From: Castanea sativa
Lineage: Eukaryota; Streptophyta; Magnoliopsida; Fagales; Fagaceae
Direction of reading: 5' to 3'
Length of the DNA: 64,000 nucleotides
Assembly: GCF_040712315.1 (NCBI RefSeq)
Contig: NC_134024.1
Location: forward strand, 24,378,658-24,442,657
The translations under genes and the position numbers were made by a program. Shown one piece after another: positions 35,910 to 48,232 of the stretch. The notes under the pieces are model-generated. The model was not told the DNA's origin. It was given only the letters and a program-made list of their open reading frames with translations, and did no database searches. Position 1 is the first letter of the stretch. The number at the start of each line of letters is the position of its first letter.

Positions 35910-36621
35910 ATGGAGGATTTGACCTCTAATTGGACTTGTCTCACGCTGTCAGAAAGAGAGGGGTCGGGCTGTGATTTGAACGGGATTGTGAAGTGCATGA
36001 GTTTATCATAGTAGCTAAATTTCTCACCAAACGTATTCTAAATATCGATGCCATCGCCAAGACCTTTACCCCTCTTTGGCGATCCTGAAATGGTTTTAAG
36101 ATTCGGAACATAGGTAATAATACAATCTCTTTATATTCGACAACAAGGCTGAAGTTGATAAGGTGATCCTTAGCGAACCATGGAGCTTTGACAAGCACCT
36201 GATTAACATGCAAAGCTATGACAAATGCAAGGCTTTGGAGGAGTTTACTTTTGACAGAACAACATTTTGGGTGCAAGTGCATGACATTCCCATCAGATTC
36301 ATGAACGTTAAGGCGGCTGAAAAAATCTGCAGAGTATTGGGTATAGTGATACCTATGACAAATCCCAGTGAGAATGAGGGAGGAAGCTTCATACGAATTA
36401 GAGTTTTCATAGACGTTATGGTTCTGCTATGTCGAGGTCACCTAGTGATAGTAGGGGGCAGTGAAAAGATTTGTGTTAGCTTCAAGTACGAGAGATTGCC
36501 GAACGTATGCTACTGGTGTGGATGTCTCGATCACAATGACAAAGATTGCAAGTTGTGGCTGAACAATGAGGGCTCACTTTCGAAGGAACAGAGGCAATAC
36601 GACCTTACTATACGAGCGTAG
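35910..36621 (+). pseudogene. L1 ORF1 (DUF4283 and zinc knuckle), frameshifted
   Basis: The ATG at 35910 begins a segment with [15 protein letters not shown], as in plant LINE ORF1 proteins. The frame breaks near 36010 (double TAG) and resumes from 36163 through [19 protein letters not shown] and a C-x2-C-x4-H-x4-C knuckle (36508-36549) to TAG at 36619-36621. ORF1 proteins bind LINE RNA. A further decayed C-terminal part may extend to about 37400. Confidence 0.8.
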
Positions 36622-37404
36622 CCTTTCTCACCATCTCGCAAACAAGTAGTCTCTATTCCTAGGTTTTACACGACAAAGAAGTCGGGTTTGAGGCAACACG
36701 TTAATTTTTCAGGGGGGGAGAAAAGCCTTCACGAACAAGGTGCTAGACATACCGGAGTTCAAGCTCAGGCGCCGGTGAAGAAGAATCAGTCGGACAATTG
36801 AGACTCCATTAATCATAGTCATAACCACGAAAGGAAAGAGGTCCTTGACTTGGTAACGCACGCCTTAGTAACGGTAGAATTAGCAAATTTTGTGGGGTCT
36901 AGCTAGCTACACCCAATCCTGAAACCTATGGAAACCCTAAACCATCAACCACGTGCCTCATTTACTCAATTATTGGTGCAACGCATGATGACATTAATGA
37001 GGTGGCGCTAAAATAATTCACTAAGACATTACTACCCAGCCATACTGTAACACCCCATCAACCTTAAACACACTTTACAACCCTAATAATATACCTTAGC
37101 CACACAATAACCACCCTAATAACTCTCCAATAGTTGGCATCCCATCCCTACGTGACACACATGAGGCATGTGAGTCAGCAAAAATCCTAGCATAGCCACG
37201 ATGGATAAGGATTGTTAGACAGGTTTCAGTACAACCTGCTACCCAAAGCTATGACCTTCAGAAATATGGTAAACGTAATCTCCTGCATGATGAGGACCAC
37301 TCCGAGTTACCTTAAAAAAAAAATACAGGTTTCAAGGAAAGGTATGGACAGTTAATTTGAAGTGGAGGAGGCTGAGGTTTAGCCCCGCCAGTCACCACGA
37401 ATCT

Positions 37405-40400
37405 TTTAGTGTGGAACTGTCGGGGGCTTGGGAACCTTCAAACAGAGGAAGAGCTTGGGGAAATAATTCGGGCAAAAGATTCATTTGTCGTGTTTTTAGC
37501 TGAAACATGGACAGACGAAACAAGGCTAAAGACTATACAAACAAATATTGACTTCGAACACAAGTGGTTAGTTTTTAAAGAAGGGCAAGGTGGGGGTATT
37601 GCACTCTTTTGGAAAGCCTCAGCCAACCTTGAAGTGGTGGATTCATCTAAATGGTACGAACAACGAATGGAGATTCACAGGTTTTTATGGGGAACCAGAT
37701 ACCTCAAGAAGAATCGAAGCTTGGGATAGCCTTCGATCGTTAAACCACCATTTTAAGGTACCGTGGCTTTGCACCGGAGAACAAAATCATTAGGCAAGAT
37801 GAAAAGAAAGGAGGAGCAATTCAAAGCAATGGATAGATGCAACTCTTTAGGGATGTAATAGAGAAGTGTGGCTTTATGGACCTTGGCTATGTGGGTACCC
37901 AATTCACTTGGAGTAACCATTTCATGGATGGAGACTCTTTATGGGAAAGACTTGACCGAGGCTTAGCAAACAATCCTTGGTTCATGAAATTTCCAGGTTC
38001 TATTGTTACTCATCTCCATTGTAATTCCTCAGATCATTATTTATTATTAATTAACCTTTCAGGGTTTGAACCACCACCATGTAAGAGACCCTTCAAGTTT
38101 GAAGAAATGTGGTTGTTGGATGAAAGATGTTTTGAAACCGTGGAAGCTTCATGGTCCTCAATACATGGTGGAGCAAGTGATGAGTGCATCTTGAAGCAGG
38201 TTGAAACCTGTGGTAAAAATTTAGCTTGGTGGAACAAAAATATCTTTGGGAATGTCAAGAAGGAGTTTGAAAAGAAGAAAATTGAATTAGTTCAAGCCGA
38301 TAAGGAAGCAATTGTTAGTGGGCTGAATCATAAAATTCGTGAGCTAAAGGAGCATATTAATGTACTCCTTGATAGGAAAGCAAGATTGTGGTGTCAACGT
38401 TCAAGGGTACTTTGGCTAAAAAATGGTGACAATAACACCAAATTTTTCCACTGCCTTGCAAATAAAAGACATAGGAGGAACCTAATCCGTGGGATTAGAG
38501 ATGAAACAAATAGCTGGCAGGTCCATTCAGAGCCAATAGCTTTGGTTTTCATCAGGTACTACCAGGACTTGTTCACCACTTCAAGACCGGACACACATAT
38601 GATATTCTTGATCATGATCACATCCCAAGGGTAATCACAGATGATATAAATGCAGCACTTACGGGTACATTCCTAGAATCCGAAGTGGTCACTGCACTGA
38701 AGCAAATGACCCCATTGAAAGCTCTAGGTTCTGATGGGATGCCTCCTTTGTTCTACCAACACTTTTGGGGCTTAGTGGATAATGATGTTACGAGTTCAGT
38801 TTTATCTTGGCTCAATTCAGGTACTCTCTCTCACCCTCTAAACCATACCTTTATCACCCTTATTCCCAAAACAAAAAACCCTGAATTGGTTCAAGAGTTC
38901 CGTCCCATTAGATTATGCAATGTTCTTTACAAAATTTTCTCCAAAGTTATAACTAATAGACTTAAGAAAGTTTAACCCTTAATCATCACCGAACACCAAT
39001 CTTCCTTCACAAAAAAAGACTCGTTACTGATAATGGTGGCCTTTGAATCTTTGCATTGCATGAAAAATCAAGTCTCAAGAGATACAGGTTTCATGGCGAT
39101 TAAGCTTGACAAGAGCAAAGCTTATGATCGAGTTGAGTGGGTGTACCTTGAAAACATTATGAGAAAAATGGGGTTTTGTGAGCAATGGATTGGGTTAATC
39201 ATGGCTTGTGTTCAATCAGTTACATATTCGATTCTAGTAAATGGAGAACCCCACCGTTTGATCCATCCAACTAGAGGTATTCGACATGGGGACCCTTTGT
39301 CTCCTTTTCTCTTCCTCCTTTGCACTGAAGGACTAAATGTCCTCATACAATAGGCAGCAAATAGGGGGGATATTAAAGGGTTCTCCCTATGTCGAAGAGG
39401 ACCAAAACTAACCCATCTTTTTTTTTTGCAGATGATAGCCAAGTTTTTTGCAGGGCAACCCAAAGGGAGTGTGGGCATATTTTGGACATCTTGGAAAGAT
39501 ATGAGAAAGCATCGGGGCAAAAGGTTAATAAGAACAAAACAACAATTTTTTTTAGCAAATCTACCACGAAGAGCAACAAACATGAGATCAAAACAGCCTT
39601 GGGGTTACAGGAGATAGAACACTATGAGCAATATTTGGGTCTACCATCCTTGGTTGGAAGAAGGAAGAAACAAAGCTTCAACCTCATCAAAGAAAAGATA
39701 TGGAGAAAATTACAAAGTTGGGAAGGAAAACTTTTGTCTCAAGCGGGCATTGAAGTATTGATTAAGGCGGTTATTCAAGCCATCCCAACTTTTGCCATAG
39801 GGTGCTTCAAATTACCATTGGGGCTTTGCCATGATATTGAAGCCTTGATAGAGAAATTTTGGTGGGGGCAAAAGGGGGAGAGAAGGAAAATTCATTGGTT
39901 GAAATGGGAAGAATTGACAAAATCCAAACTTTAAGGGGGTATGGGGTTTAGAGACTTGGCTTTGTTTAATGATTCACTTTTGGCTAAGCAAGCATGGCGA
40001 CTCTTGAAAAACCAAGACTCTCTATTTTATAAAGTCTCCAAGGCTCGGTTTTTCCCAAAGTGTATGATCATGGAAGCTAAAAAATCTAGGGGGGGGGGGG
40101 TCGTATGCATGGAGTAGTATTTTACATGGGAGGGACGTGTTAGTAAGGGGTTGTAGATGGAGAATACCACACCGATCCGTGCTTGTTGGAGAGCTCCTAT
40201 CTTGGACATGGTGAAGGTCAATTTTGATGGTGCACTATTCAGCAGGGAGAAAAAATCAGGGATTGAAGTAGTTATATGCGACGCATAGGGAGCTATTTTG
40301 GCCTCTCTATCTAGGGTCTACGCTGAACATACTCACCGTTTAAAGTTGAGGGTATGGCAGCAGCTAGCTTTGAACTTGGGGTTCCAAGAAGTCATTTTGG

Positions 40401-40620
40401 AGGGGGATTGTCAGGTTCTCATGCATGCCCTCAAAAATGATAGCCCATTCTTTTCACCAGATGGTATAATACTTGATGCTGTGAGGTCATAGGCTAGATG
40501 TTTCAATAAATTACACTACTCTCATGTTAAGAGAGAGGGTAATATGGTTGCTCATGGTTTAGCTCGTTTTGCTTTAAATGTTTTAGATTACAGTGTGTGG
40601 ATGGAGGATGTTCCACCATA
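37405..40620 (+). pseudogene. L1 ORF2: endonuclease, reverse transcriptase, RNase H, several frameshifts
   Basis: It starts VWNCRGLGN (apurinic-type endonuclease entry) and continues through LAETW, a GGIALFWK block, TQFTWSN and RLDRGLAN (37837 frame). RT blocks follow: KALGSDGMPPLFYQ (38715), FITLIPKTKNP (38850), FRPIRLCNVLYKI (38900), IKLDKSKAYDRVEW (39100), RHGDPLSPFLF (39280) and the catalytic FADD (39425-39436). C-terminal YLGLPSLVGR (39640) and an RNase H-like part with NFDGALF (40220), LEGDCQVL (40405) and [11 protein letters not shown] (40545) complete it. Breaks near 37730, 38630, 38975 and 39353 separate the frames. Confidence 0.85.
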
Positions 40621-41313
40621 GTTTCATTCTTTTGTTTAAGCAGATTCTGCTGGTCTTCATTGAATAAAATGCATTATGTTGGTTCTCAACAAAAAAAAAA
40701 TATATATATATATACACACACACACGTGCATTACTAATGTTTTAAAAATTGAACCATTCAAAGAATTAAAAAAAGAAAAATGTTTAAAGTTTTTAAGGTT
40801 GAATAGTGGTTTGAAAAGAAGTTGAAAAGATGTCATAATTTATTAAAATATAAAATAAAGATATAAAATTTGTAAATATTAGCAAATTAACTAAAAAAAA
40901 ATTTGAAGAACAATTTATTCTATTTCAAATAAATTTTCATAATTTTTATAAGGATAATATAATCAGGATTACCATCTCCACTTACTGCCTTGATCCGTTT
41001 CTGAGGAAAAGCTTCTATTCCTCTATTGCACGCATCAAATGAAACATCCACCACATCTCTTTACAAAGATATATTTTTTTTAACGTAGAAAGCATTTTTA
41101 AAATAAATTCATAAATAGCACGTTAACAAAGAACCTAAAGTTGGTAAAATAGACAATTTTCAAATTACTGTAAAAAACCGACTTGATCAATAACCAGGTT
41201 CACAATTAACCCGATCATACCAAACGGTTCTGTTTGGCTTTAAAAACTTTGGTTATACTATAAATTTGATTATAAAATTTTACAAATAGACATAACAATC
41301 AATGATTGTAATT

Positions 41314-41475
41314 ATCACTGCGCATCCTTGGCGTGATGGTCACTTCACAAGTATAAGTGTTAATGGGGTATGGGTTGTGAGGGGCAAGAGTTGGAGTTTA
41401 AGTCTTCAGGAGAGAGTTTCACACACATATACACTTAGAATAGGCTGGAGTAGAATTTCTATCTTATATATAAAA
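41314..41475 (+). mobile_element. tRNA-derived SINE with 13-bp target-site duplication
   Basis: Box A-like TTGGCGTGATGG (about 41328-41339) and box B-like GGAGTTTAAGTC (41393-41404) are followed by a tRNA-unrelated body and an A-rich end. Flanks AATGATTGTAATT (41301-41313) and AATGATTATAATT (41476-41488) differ at one base. It is distinct in body sequence from the SINEs at 3995 and 8709. Confidence 0.8.
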
Positions 41476-42497
41476 AATGATTATAATTGATTACACATCA
41501 CAATATAATAAATAAAATTTTGAATTACTTTATTATTTTGTATTTAAAAGCTGACATATTTATGAGACATGTTATTTTGTAAACGTACCAAATCGAACCT
41601 TTGTAACACATTGTTGTTGTGGCTTTGTATATGTGTGTGTGTGTGTATATAAATTTTTTTTTTTATGAATTAAAAAGATTACTCATACGACGCAGTATCA
41701 TTCCCCTGACTCATTTAAACCTGAATTCTATGGCGTGAGACCACCAAAACTGCTTGTGGCTTTATATATATAAAGTTAGGTAAAGTATTTTGTTAATGTT
41801 ACACTTTCCAATACCTTTTTATTAATTAAGTATTTTGTCACAATTAATCTATGAAGAGTAGTGTTAGAGATACAAACTATTGTACAATTTTTTTTTACAA
41901 ACTGTTGATGTGGTGAGTAATTATTAGTACATGAAAAAGTGATGTTAATGGTGGGCCTAGATGAACAGGTAAGAAGTTGGCCACAATATCAGTTTGTAAA
42001 AATGTTGTAAAATAATTTGTGTTTGTAACATTACTCATCTATGAATAGATCATAATTTTTCTTCATGCTGATCATGCTTGTTAAGTATTAAGTTAACTGA
42101 AGATGAAGAATTAGATTATCTATTAATTTCTCAGAATTTTATTTTTAATCATTTTGAAATATACTAAATGTATGAGTTTATGAACTAGATAATAAATTAT
42201 AATCAATATGAAATTCAACTTATATATAAGTTGAATAGAGAGAATATATAATCTAACAATGCATCTGATAAAATATTCATTGAGCTAGGATATATAAATA
42301 TTACTTGCAGTAAACATTACGTGTAGTGCAAGTAAAGTAACCCTAAAGTTAGTCTCGGGGGTTTACCATATATATTCCAATGGGTTTATTGCAACACACA
42401 AGTTTTATCTAATAATGATGTGGCCATTTAATGATTTTGGTATCCTTCCAATTTTCTCTAATTAATCTATTTATTCTCTATTCTAATAAGTTTTCTA

Positions 42498-42791
42498 ATG
42501 CTCTGTTTGTTTTGATGAAAAATTGTGTAAAAATAGTTTTCCGTATTTTTCAGTGTTTAGTAGCATTAGAAAAAATGAGTTAAGGAAAAACTATCTTTGG
42601 TCAACAGAAAAAGTATATATGACTTATTTTTAGAAATTGTTTTCTACTATTTAAACTAAATAAGAGAAGTTAGGAGATTATTTTTCAACTCATTTAAAGT
42701 TGTTACCATACATAGGAAAATTATATAATTTTATAGAAAATACTTTTTGAAAAATGACTCATTTTCTAGAAAGCTAAAACAAACAAATCGT
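42498..42791. mobile_element. MITE-like segment with imperfect inverted ends
   Basis: The left end GCTCTGTTTGTTTTGATG resembles the reverse complement of the right end (CGATTTGTTTGTTTTAGC). The interior (AAAAATAGTTTTCCGTATTTTTCAG type) resembles common plant hAT-like MITEs. No convincing TSD was found, so the class is uncertain. Confidence 0.35.
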
Positions 42792-42879
42792 AATTCATCT
42801 GTACATTCTCAATTCTAATAATTATTCTACTAGTTATGTCTTACCTTTTGTACACAAACAGCTTTTTAAACTCTAAGAA

Positions 42880-43018
42880 GTGTTTGGTAGAGTAGTTTGA
42901 GATGAAATTTTTGTAATTTTTTGAAATACGTGTGGATGAAAAAGTGTGAAAAAGTGTGTAATATTGTTTAAAATGTAAAAATGTGAGTTTGAGATGGAAA
43001 AACAAACGGGCTCTAAAA
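42880..43018. repeat. Dispersed repeat related to 34230-34375
   Basis: Shared blocks are GTAGAGTA-TTTGAGAT, AAATTTTTGTAATTTTTTGAAATA, AAAAAGTG and GTGTAATATT-TTTAAAATGT. Flanking GTGTTTGG on the left and CAAACGGGCTC on the right hint at inverted ends of a small transposon. Confidence 0.5.
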
Positions 43019-43881
43019 TTTTTTTTTGGGAAAAAAAAAAAAAAAAAAAAAAACCTCAAATTTAAAATAAGAGATATGACTGTTTTGATGAAATCTCAAC
43101 ATAAATGTTAAATGGGTGGCTATGATCCTATCAGTACAAGATTGACCTTAATTAATTACTGCAAGTGCATATGGATCTGTCTATGATGAAAAATTACTGT
43201 ATGCCCTCATTCAATTCCTTAAGTTCATCTTCAGTAACATTGACCAAAACCAAATAATGCCAACTAAATAGAAAGTGGAGAATAATCATCAACAGCATCA
43301 ACAACAAAAAAAGGAAGAAAAAGAAAAAGGAAGAAAAAGAAAAAGAAAGTGAAAGTGAAGATTTTTATCGGCGTACTGGAGCAAAATCCGCAGAACTTTG
43401 GTGATTGGTCACGAAATTTCGATACTAGAAGATTTCTAATTGCTTTCTACCAGAGATTCTGGCTTATACATATCTATCCTATATCAGATCTCTGCAGATA
43501 TAGGGCGATTTTCATTCATGGATTCTGCAAAGAGCATCCATCTTTTTTGCGTTGACCTTTCAAGCATGGTTAGATGAGATGAATATTGTTTTATTACTGT
43601 CACCAAAAGAAGGCAAAGTTAATATTGTAAAGTTAAAAGCATATCACTTGGCAAGAATGGCCAACTCCACCTGGCTAAGCTGCTATCCATGGCTTCAACA
43701 AGTGGCAGACTGTGGTGACCAATGTCTTCCCAAATGGCAAGAAAGCATGCAAGCATGCCATGCCCATTACAGGGAACCCCATTAAACGTCCGTTACCGTT
43801 AGATGAAAGGTCCATTGCCAAGCTCAGAAAGTAACTCATAATGGTCAACTTTTAACTCTAGCTGAGTTCAATTCTTATCCC

Positions 43882-43890
43882 TATAAATAA
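43882..43890 (+). promoter_or_regulatory. TATA box of the CCCH zinc-finger gene
   Basis: TATAAATAA lies about 490 bp upstream of the ATG and about 30 bp before a CT-rich probable leader start (43912 onward). The leader contains a short uORF. Confidence 0.55.
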
Positions 43891-43967
43891 ATGCACTATT
43901 TCCTCACCTTCCTACAATTCAATGCTCTTTCTCTAACGCTCTCTGCCTCTGGATTTCTCTTCAAGTA

Positions 43968-44042
43968 ATGGATCCGCTAGCTGTTTCACTTCTTTCCCAA
44001 CTTCCTTTCTTCAGCTTTGCAATCAGAAACATTTATCTCTAG
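43968..44042 (+). CDS. Upstream ORF, 24 codons, in the zinc-finger gene leader
   Basis: ATG at 43968 starts MDPLAVSLLS... and ends TAG at 44040-44042, 331 bp before the main ATG. It is the first ATG after the predicted start of transcription in a CT-rich leader. It could lower translation of the main frame, or the leader may be spliced to remove it. No family match is claimed. Confidence 0.35.
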   Translation: MDPLAVSLLSQLPFFSFAIRNIYL

Positions 44043-44373
44043 GCATCAAATTGACAATAATCAGAGGTATTATGAAGAGACTAAAAGCTTCACAGATTTT
44101 TATCATATTCCATCTAATTAGATTTCAATTTTCTTCTTAATCTTCCTTGCAATTTGTATATCATCACAGCCCATCATTCTCATGCATTAAACTTGAATTA
44201 CATATACAACTTAAATCCCTTTAGAATTCATAAAATATCATAGAAATTAAAAACATCCTTATAATTTTTTTTTTTTATATATATATAAACCCTACAAATC
44301 TTTTGCATGTACGCATGCAATTTGTGTAATTGACATCTTTCTCTTGCTACAATTTTTCCTTATTATAACAAAC

Positions 44374-45099
44374 ATGTTGAAAGGCATAAATCCCAGCATC
44401 TACGGATTCTCCGAACACCAATTTCCCAACCTCGTACCTCCGGAATTCTACAACACCATCAACAACGATCACATCGACGAAGCTATCTTCGGCTCCGATG
44501 AGTTCCGAATGTACGCCTATAAGATAAAACGGTGTCCGAGAATGCGAAGCCACGACTGGACCGAGTGCCCCTATGCTCACCGCGGCGAAAAGGCTCAGCG
44601 CCGCGATCCACGTAAGTTTAGCTACTCCGCCGTTGCATGCTCGGCCTTTCGAACCGGCAAGTGCCTCAAGGGTGACACCTGTGAGTTCGCGCATGGAGTC
44701 TTCGAGTATTGGCTTCACCCAGCTAGGTATCGCACGCGTGCATGCAATGCTGGGCGTTATTGCCAACGTAAGGTATGTTTTTTTGCGCACACGCCTGAGC
44801 AGTTACGGTCTGAGACTAAATACAAGTGCCATTACACGTACCGACCAAGAATGATTAACGGCGGAGATGGGGTTCGCGATGGATCAAACGGTCAGGAGGA
44901 TGCCACCAAGCCGCCTTTGCCTTTGCCCGTGCCGGTTCAGTTGGAGAAGAAACATGTTGTTGAGAGCTGTTGTTGTGATGGGGTTTCGGAGTTTTTGAAG
45001 AGTATGAGGGGTTTGAAGATAAGGGATGTTGAGGATAATTGGGAATCATCGGAGTCAGATTTGCCTCAGATCGATTGGATTTCAGAGTTGGTGCAGTAA
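44374..45099 (+). CDS. Plant tandem CCCH zinc-finger protein (arginine-rich TZF type), intronless
   Basis: A 241-residue protein with the plant RR-TZF arrangement: an RR motif C54-x5-H60-x4-C65-x3-H69, then C89-x7-C97-x5-C103-x3-H107 and C124-x5-C130-x4-C135-x3-H139, with the fixed spacer containing GVFEYWLHP. Plant proteins of this class shuttle between nucleus and cytoplasmic granules, bind AU-rich RNA and act in ABA/GA and stress responses. The short length and lack of ankyrin repeats fit the Arabidopsis TZF4/5/6 (SOMNUS, PEI1) group better than the longer ankyrin members. This is an inference from length and motifs. ATG 44374 is chosen because the upstream in-frame codons lack an ATG. The coding region is clearly more GC-rich than its surroundings, as usual for this intronless family. 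Assignment to an individual member is not possible here. Confidence 0.93.
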   Translation: MLKGINPSIYGFSEHQFPNLVPPEFYNTINNDHIDEAIFGSDEFRMYAYKIKRCPRMRSHDWTECPYAHRGEKAQRRDPRKFSYSAVACSAFRTGKCLKGDTCEFAHGVFEYWLHPARYRTRACNAGRYCQRKVCFFAHTPEQLRSETKYKCHYTYRPRMINGGDGVRDGSNGQEDATKPPLPLPVPVQLEKKHVVESCCCDGVSEFLKSMRGLKIRDVEDNWESSESDLPQIDWISELVQ

Positions 45100-45201
45100 A
45101 TATATATAAATATATGTGCATGTGTGAGGGATCTAATGAGAGTAGATTTCACTATTTCAGAGAGATGTTTAATTGGGGAGTAAATAGATGTATGTGTGGT
45201 A

Positions 45202-45207
45202 AATAAA
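45202..45207 (+). terminator. Poly(A) signal of the zinc-finger gene
   Basis: AATAAA lies 103 bp after the stop codon, followed by T-rich and TTG-rich sequence. It is the first canonical signal downstream. Confidence 0.6.
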
Positions 45208-46009
45208 TTTCTTACGTTTTGGTTGAAGATTTTTTAATATGTGAGTGTCAGCAAGGACTTCTTTTAATTTCCCTGTAATTTGTACATTTGTTCTTGATAT
45301 TATTTATAATTAAGTATCTATGTTTTCCTTGGGTTGTATTGTTTCAAAGTTTTTAATTGTTCTTCCTTAATATGTGTTGCCAGGAATTCATAATGGAAGA
45401 TTACGGTTCTGTTGTCATATATCTGGGTGAAAATCAATCTAAACTCCTCTTTATATATTTGGATCCAAATTTATGAAACTGCTGTATATTGTATCCTCTC
45501 CCTTGTTAATTAATTTTAGGTAAACTTACGGTGTTCAACCTCTAAGCTTAGCATGTCATCAATTTTCATCTTATAGTTTAAAGTTTAATTTGGCAATCAA
45601 ATGCCAAGAGCGTGTACAGGTTAATAGGTTGGCACCTTTTCATATTTTCAATAAAAATATCTTATATTTAAATTCTCTAATCCCAACTATCGGTGTTATT
45701 AAAAAAAAAACGTTGGCAAAGAGAAATTGTGGAATGACAACAACCATATAATGCTAAAGTTATGGATCTATACTTCACTTATGAGGCATAAGAAGAACAA
45801 AATACAGAAGAGAAAATAGTGACTAGACCTTTATATATATACTACCAAAATATTGTATAATTATCCTCTTTTAGAGATATAAACATATTGAAGTAGTGGC
45901 CATAAACATATTGAAGTAGTTGCCAATGATCATTGGCTTAAACTTTTGATACATATTTCCAAATTACTAACTATAAAGTGTGACAACAACTTAAAACTTC
46001 ACTTTATAT
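45208..46009. other. Spacer 3' of the zinc-finger gene
   Basis: AT-rich sequence with no recognisable coding frames. A short local duplication CATAAACATATTGAAGTAGT occurs at about 45887-45920. Confidence 0.5.
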
Positions 46010-46715
46010 TAGTGGCGGAACCAGAATTTTGGTTGAGAGGGGTAAAATTAAAAGATATTATTTAAAGTGAAATTAATCTAAAAAATATTAATCAATAATA
46101 ATAACAAAATAAATAAACAGTTGTTAGAAAATAAATATATTTCATATCATTACAATAAATTAAAAAAAATAACCAATTCATATTGCAAAATCTACAATAA
46201 AAAAGTTTACACAAATTGATATGGTAAAAATGTGATTAGTGTTACTTAAATAATATATAATGAATAAATGTTTGAAATTATTTTTTGTGATTGGTGATAT
46301 ACCAATTTGTAATATATAAGTAATAAAATTTGCAGTATCTCTAAAATTACTCAACAATAAAATACTATAAAAAGTATCATTAATAGTGAAAATGGTGAAA
46401 AAATAATAGAAAAGAAAAAAGAAAAAAAAATTGTGAAACTTGGACACAAGACAAAAGCTACTTACATGAACAGTAAAATAGGTGAAAAGGTCATACGGTT
46501 TGATGATTGAAAAAATCTTTTTTTACTTTCTTTTTCTTGTGTCAAAATCACTTTCAAGTTTCAACCAAGTTGGAGTCCTTTTTTAGTTTTGTAGTTTTTA
46601 TTTTCTATGGCAGTGAGTAACTACTTAAGAATTAAGATTATATATACGCGGTAATTTTAGGATGAGGGGGGCCGGGCCCCCCTCGCCCCCCCCCCCCCCT
46701 CTGGCTCCGCCTCTG
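46010..46715. mobile_element. hAT-type non-autonomous transposon, 706 bp
   Basis: The left end is TAGTGGCGGAACCAGA and the right end, reverse-complemented, CAGAGGCGGAGCCAGA. Perfect 8-bp duplications CTTTATAT flank it (46002-46009 and 46716-46723). The interior is AT-rich without a transposase. The last 60 bp switch abruptly to G/C-rich sequence with a long C run (46677-46699). A left-end-like fragment (TAGTGGTGGAGCCAGGA) is also present at about 48069. Confidence 0.8.
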
Positions 46716-47222
46716 CTTTATATAATCTTACCAAGAAGTCTATTCATACCGAATACTTTAACAAAAATTTTCACACCTTCCTTTGTATTTTTGTGTTATG
46801 GTGGGCCAGTCAGTTGAAGTGGCAATGCTATGTGAAAGAAAGCATGAAAAATTCAATGAAGAAATCGGTGCCCCTAATCGTATAGAAACCAGGAAAAATG
46901 ATTTTTAGCCAATTGCTCTTTGGTTTTATGGTAACTCCTCCTCTTGTGGTGGATATATATCTGGGCTTCAAACTTCGACATATTCATTCTTCACTTAGCA
47001 AAAAATTTAAACTAAACTGGAAATTTAAAGTATTTTTCAATTGAGAAATTTATCATTAGAATTTTTCTTTCTCGACAATTAACTATGTCCTTATATTATT
47101 TTAAAAAATCTTTTTAGGTTTTTAAGTATTAATATATTAACTTAAATAAAGAGTTTAAAATTTCGATAATATCATTTCCCAAACTTTCTCTCTATTTTAT
47201 TTTACCACTTCCATTCAGACCA

Positions 47223-47267
<45 letters not shown>

Positions 47268-48232
47268 AATTAATAACTACAATTTTTTTTTTTACACTCC
47301 ATCAACATCTACTCTCAAATTTATCTCGAAAACATTTTATATTTTTTATATGCACAAAAAGTCATTAATATTTTATATAGACCTGGTGACAACGACATAG
47401 ATTGTAGTGGTGGCAGCAATGTTAAAGGAGTGATGGTGAGGACAAAAATAAAGATGGTATGATACAATGATATAACACTAAGCACACAATATCAAATTCT
47501 AACGTTCATTGCATTTAAACATTGGAGTTCTTCTTTTTTTTTTTTTTTTTTGATGGAAGAAAAGACAAAATTTCTCAGTGAGCCAAGACTGGATTTGGTT
47601 CTGATACCATATAAAAATTGTTGAGTGAATTATTTAAAGAATAATAATTAGAAGCAAGATTTTAACATGATACTACAGTTTACATTCACAATGGAAAGTC
47701 CTAATTAAACAGTTGCATATTTGACAAAATCTTCTAGAACATTGACAGTTTAAGAAATTAGTTTGTGCCTGGTTTAGGGAATTTATATTATATTTTAATA
47801 TCCAAATTCCTTGTAATGTGATACTTGAAAATGGAGTTATGCTTATGTTTGGTTTGAATAGAAATCTAATACAATTTTTGAGAATATTAGATTATCATTC
47901 TTAAGAATCTAATAGTAACTATTGATTTTTTTCCAAAACATTCTTAAATTTATACAAAATTTCAAAGTGTGTTTTTCAAATTTTTTTAATTTATTTTAAA
48001 AAAATAATGAGAAAAATAATATAAAATATAACATAACATAACAAGAAGAAGATACCAAAAGAAATACATAGTGGTGGAGCCAGGATTTTTTTTAAGGGGA
48101 CCAAGCTATATATATATATATTAAATCCTAAGAACAACACACACACACACACACAGATATTATATTTATATTTCTTATATGTTAAGGTTCTAAAGATTTA
48201 GATTTAAACATTTAGTATCAATATTTGTATTA
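46716..48232. other. AT-rich spacer with microsatellites
   Basis: It contains a CT microsatellite (47226-47262), a poly(T) run (47531-47551), a TA run (48108-48121) and a CA run (48138-48155). It also holds a lone hAT-like terminal fragment near 48069. No gene is recognised. Confidence 0.6.

Larger units (their letters stand above)
35720..40690 (+). mobile_element. Near full-length but decayed L1 LINE (ORF1, endonuclease, RT, RNase H)
   Basis: In order: a 5' leader, ORF1 with a DUF4283-type N-terminus and zinc knuckle, ORF2 with an endonuclease, reverse transcriptase, C-terminal region and RNase H-like domain, a short 3' UTR and an A-run followed by TA/CA repeats (about 40690-40725). The 5' edge is approximate because no TSD could be matched. 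Stops and frameshifts in both ORFs make it inactive. RNase H at the end of ORF2 is usual in plant L1 elements. Confidence 0.85.
40700..43880. other. AT-rich spacer upstream of the zinc-finger gene
   Basis: Apart from the SINE at 41314-41475 and MITE-like segments listed separately, this stretch is AT-rich with dinucleotide runs (40700-40725 and 41632-41650), a poly(A) block at 43030-43052 and a GAAAAAG repeat near 43312-43346. Short GCATGC-rich sequence near 43744-43760 lies in the probable promoter of the zinc-finger gene. No gene is recognised. Confidence 0.6.

Noticed and set aside
44347..44790. 147-codon minus-strand frame opposite the zinc-finger gene
   Set aside because: Antisense shadow of a GC-rich coding region; the plus strand has an unambiguous CCCH protein.
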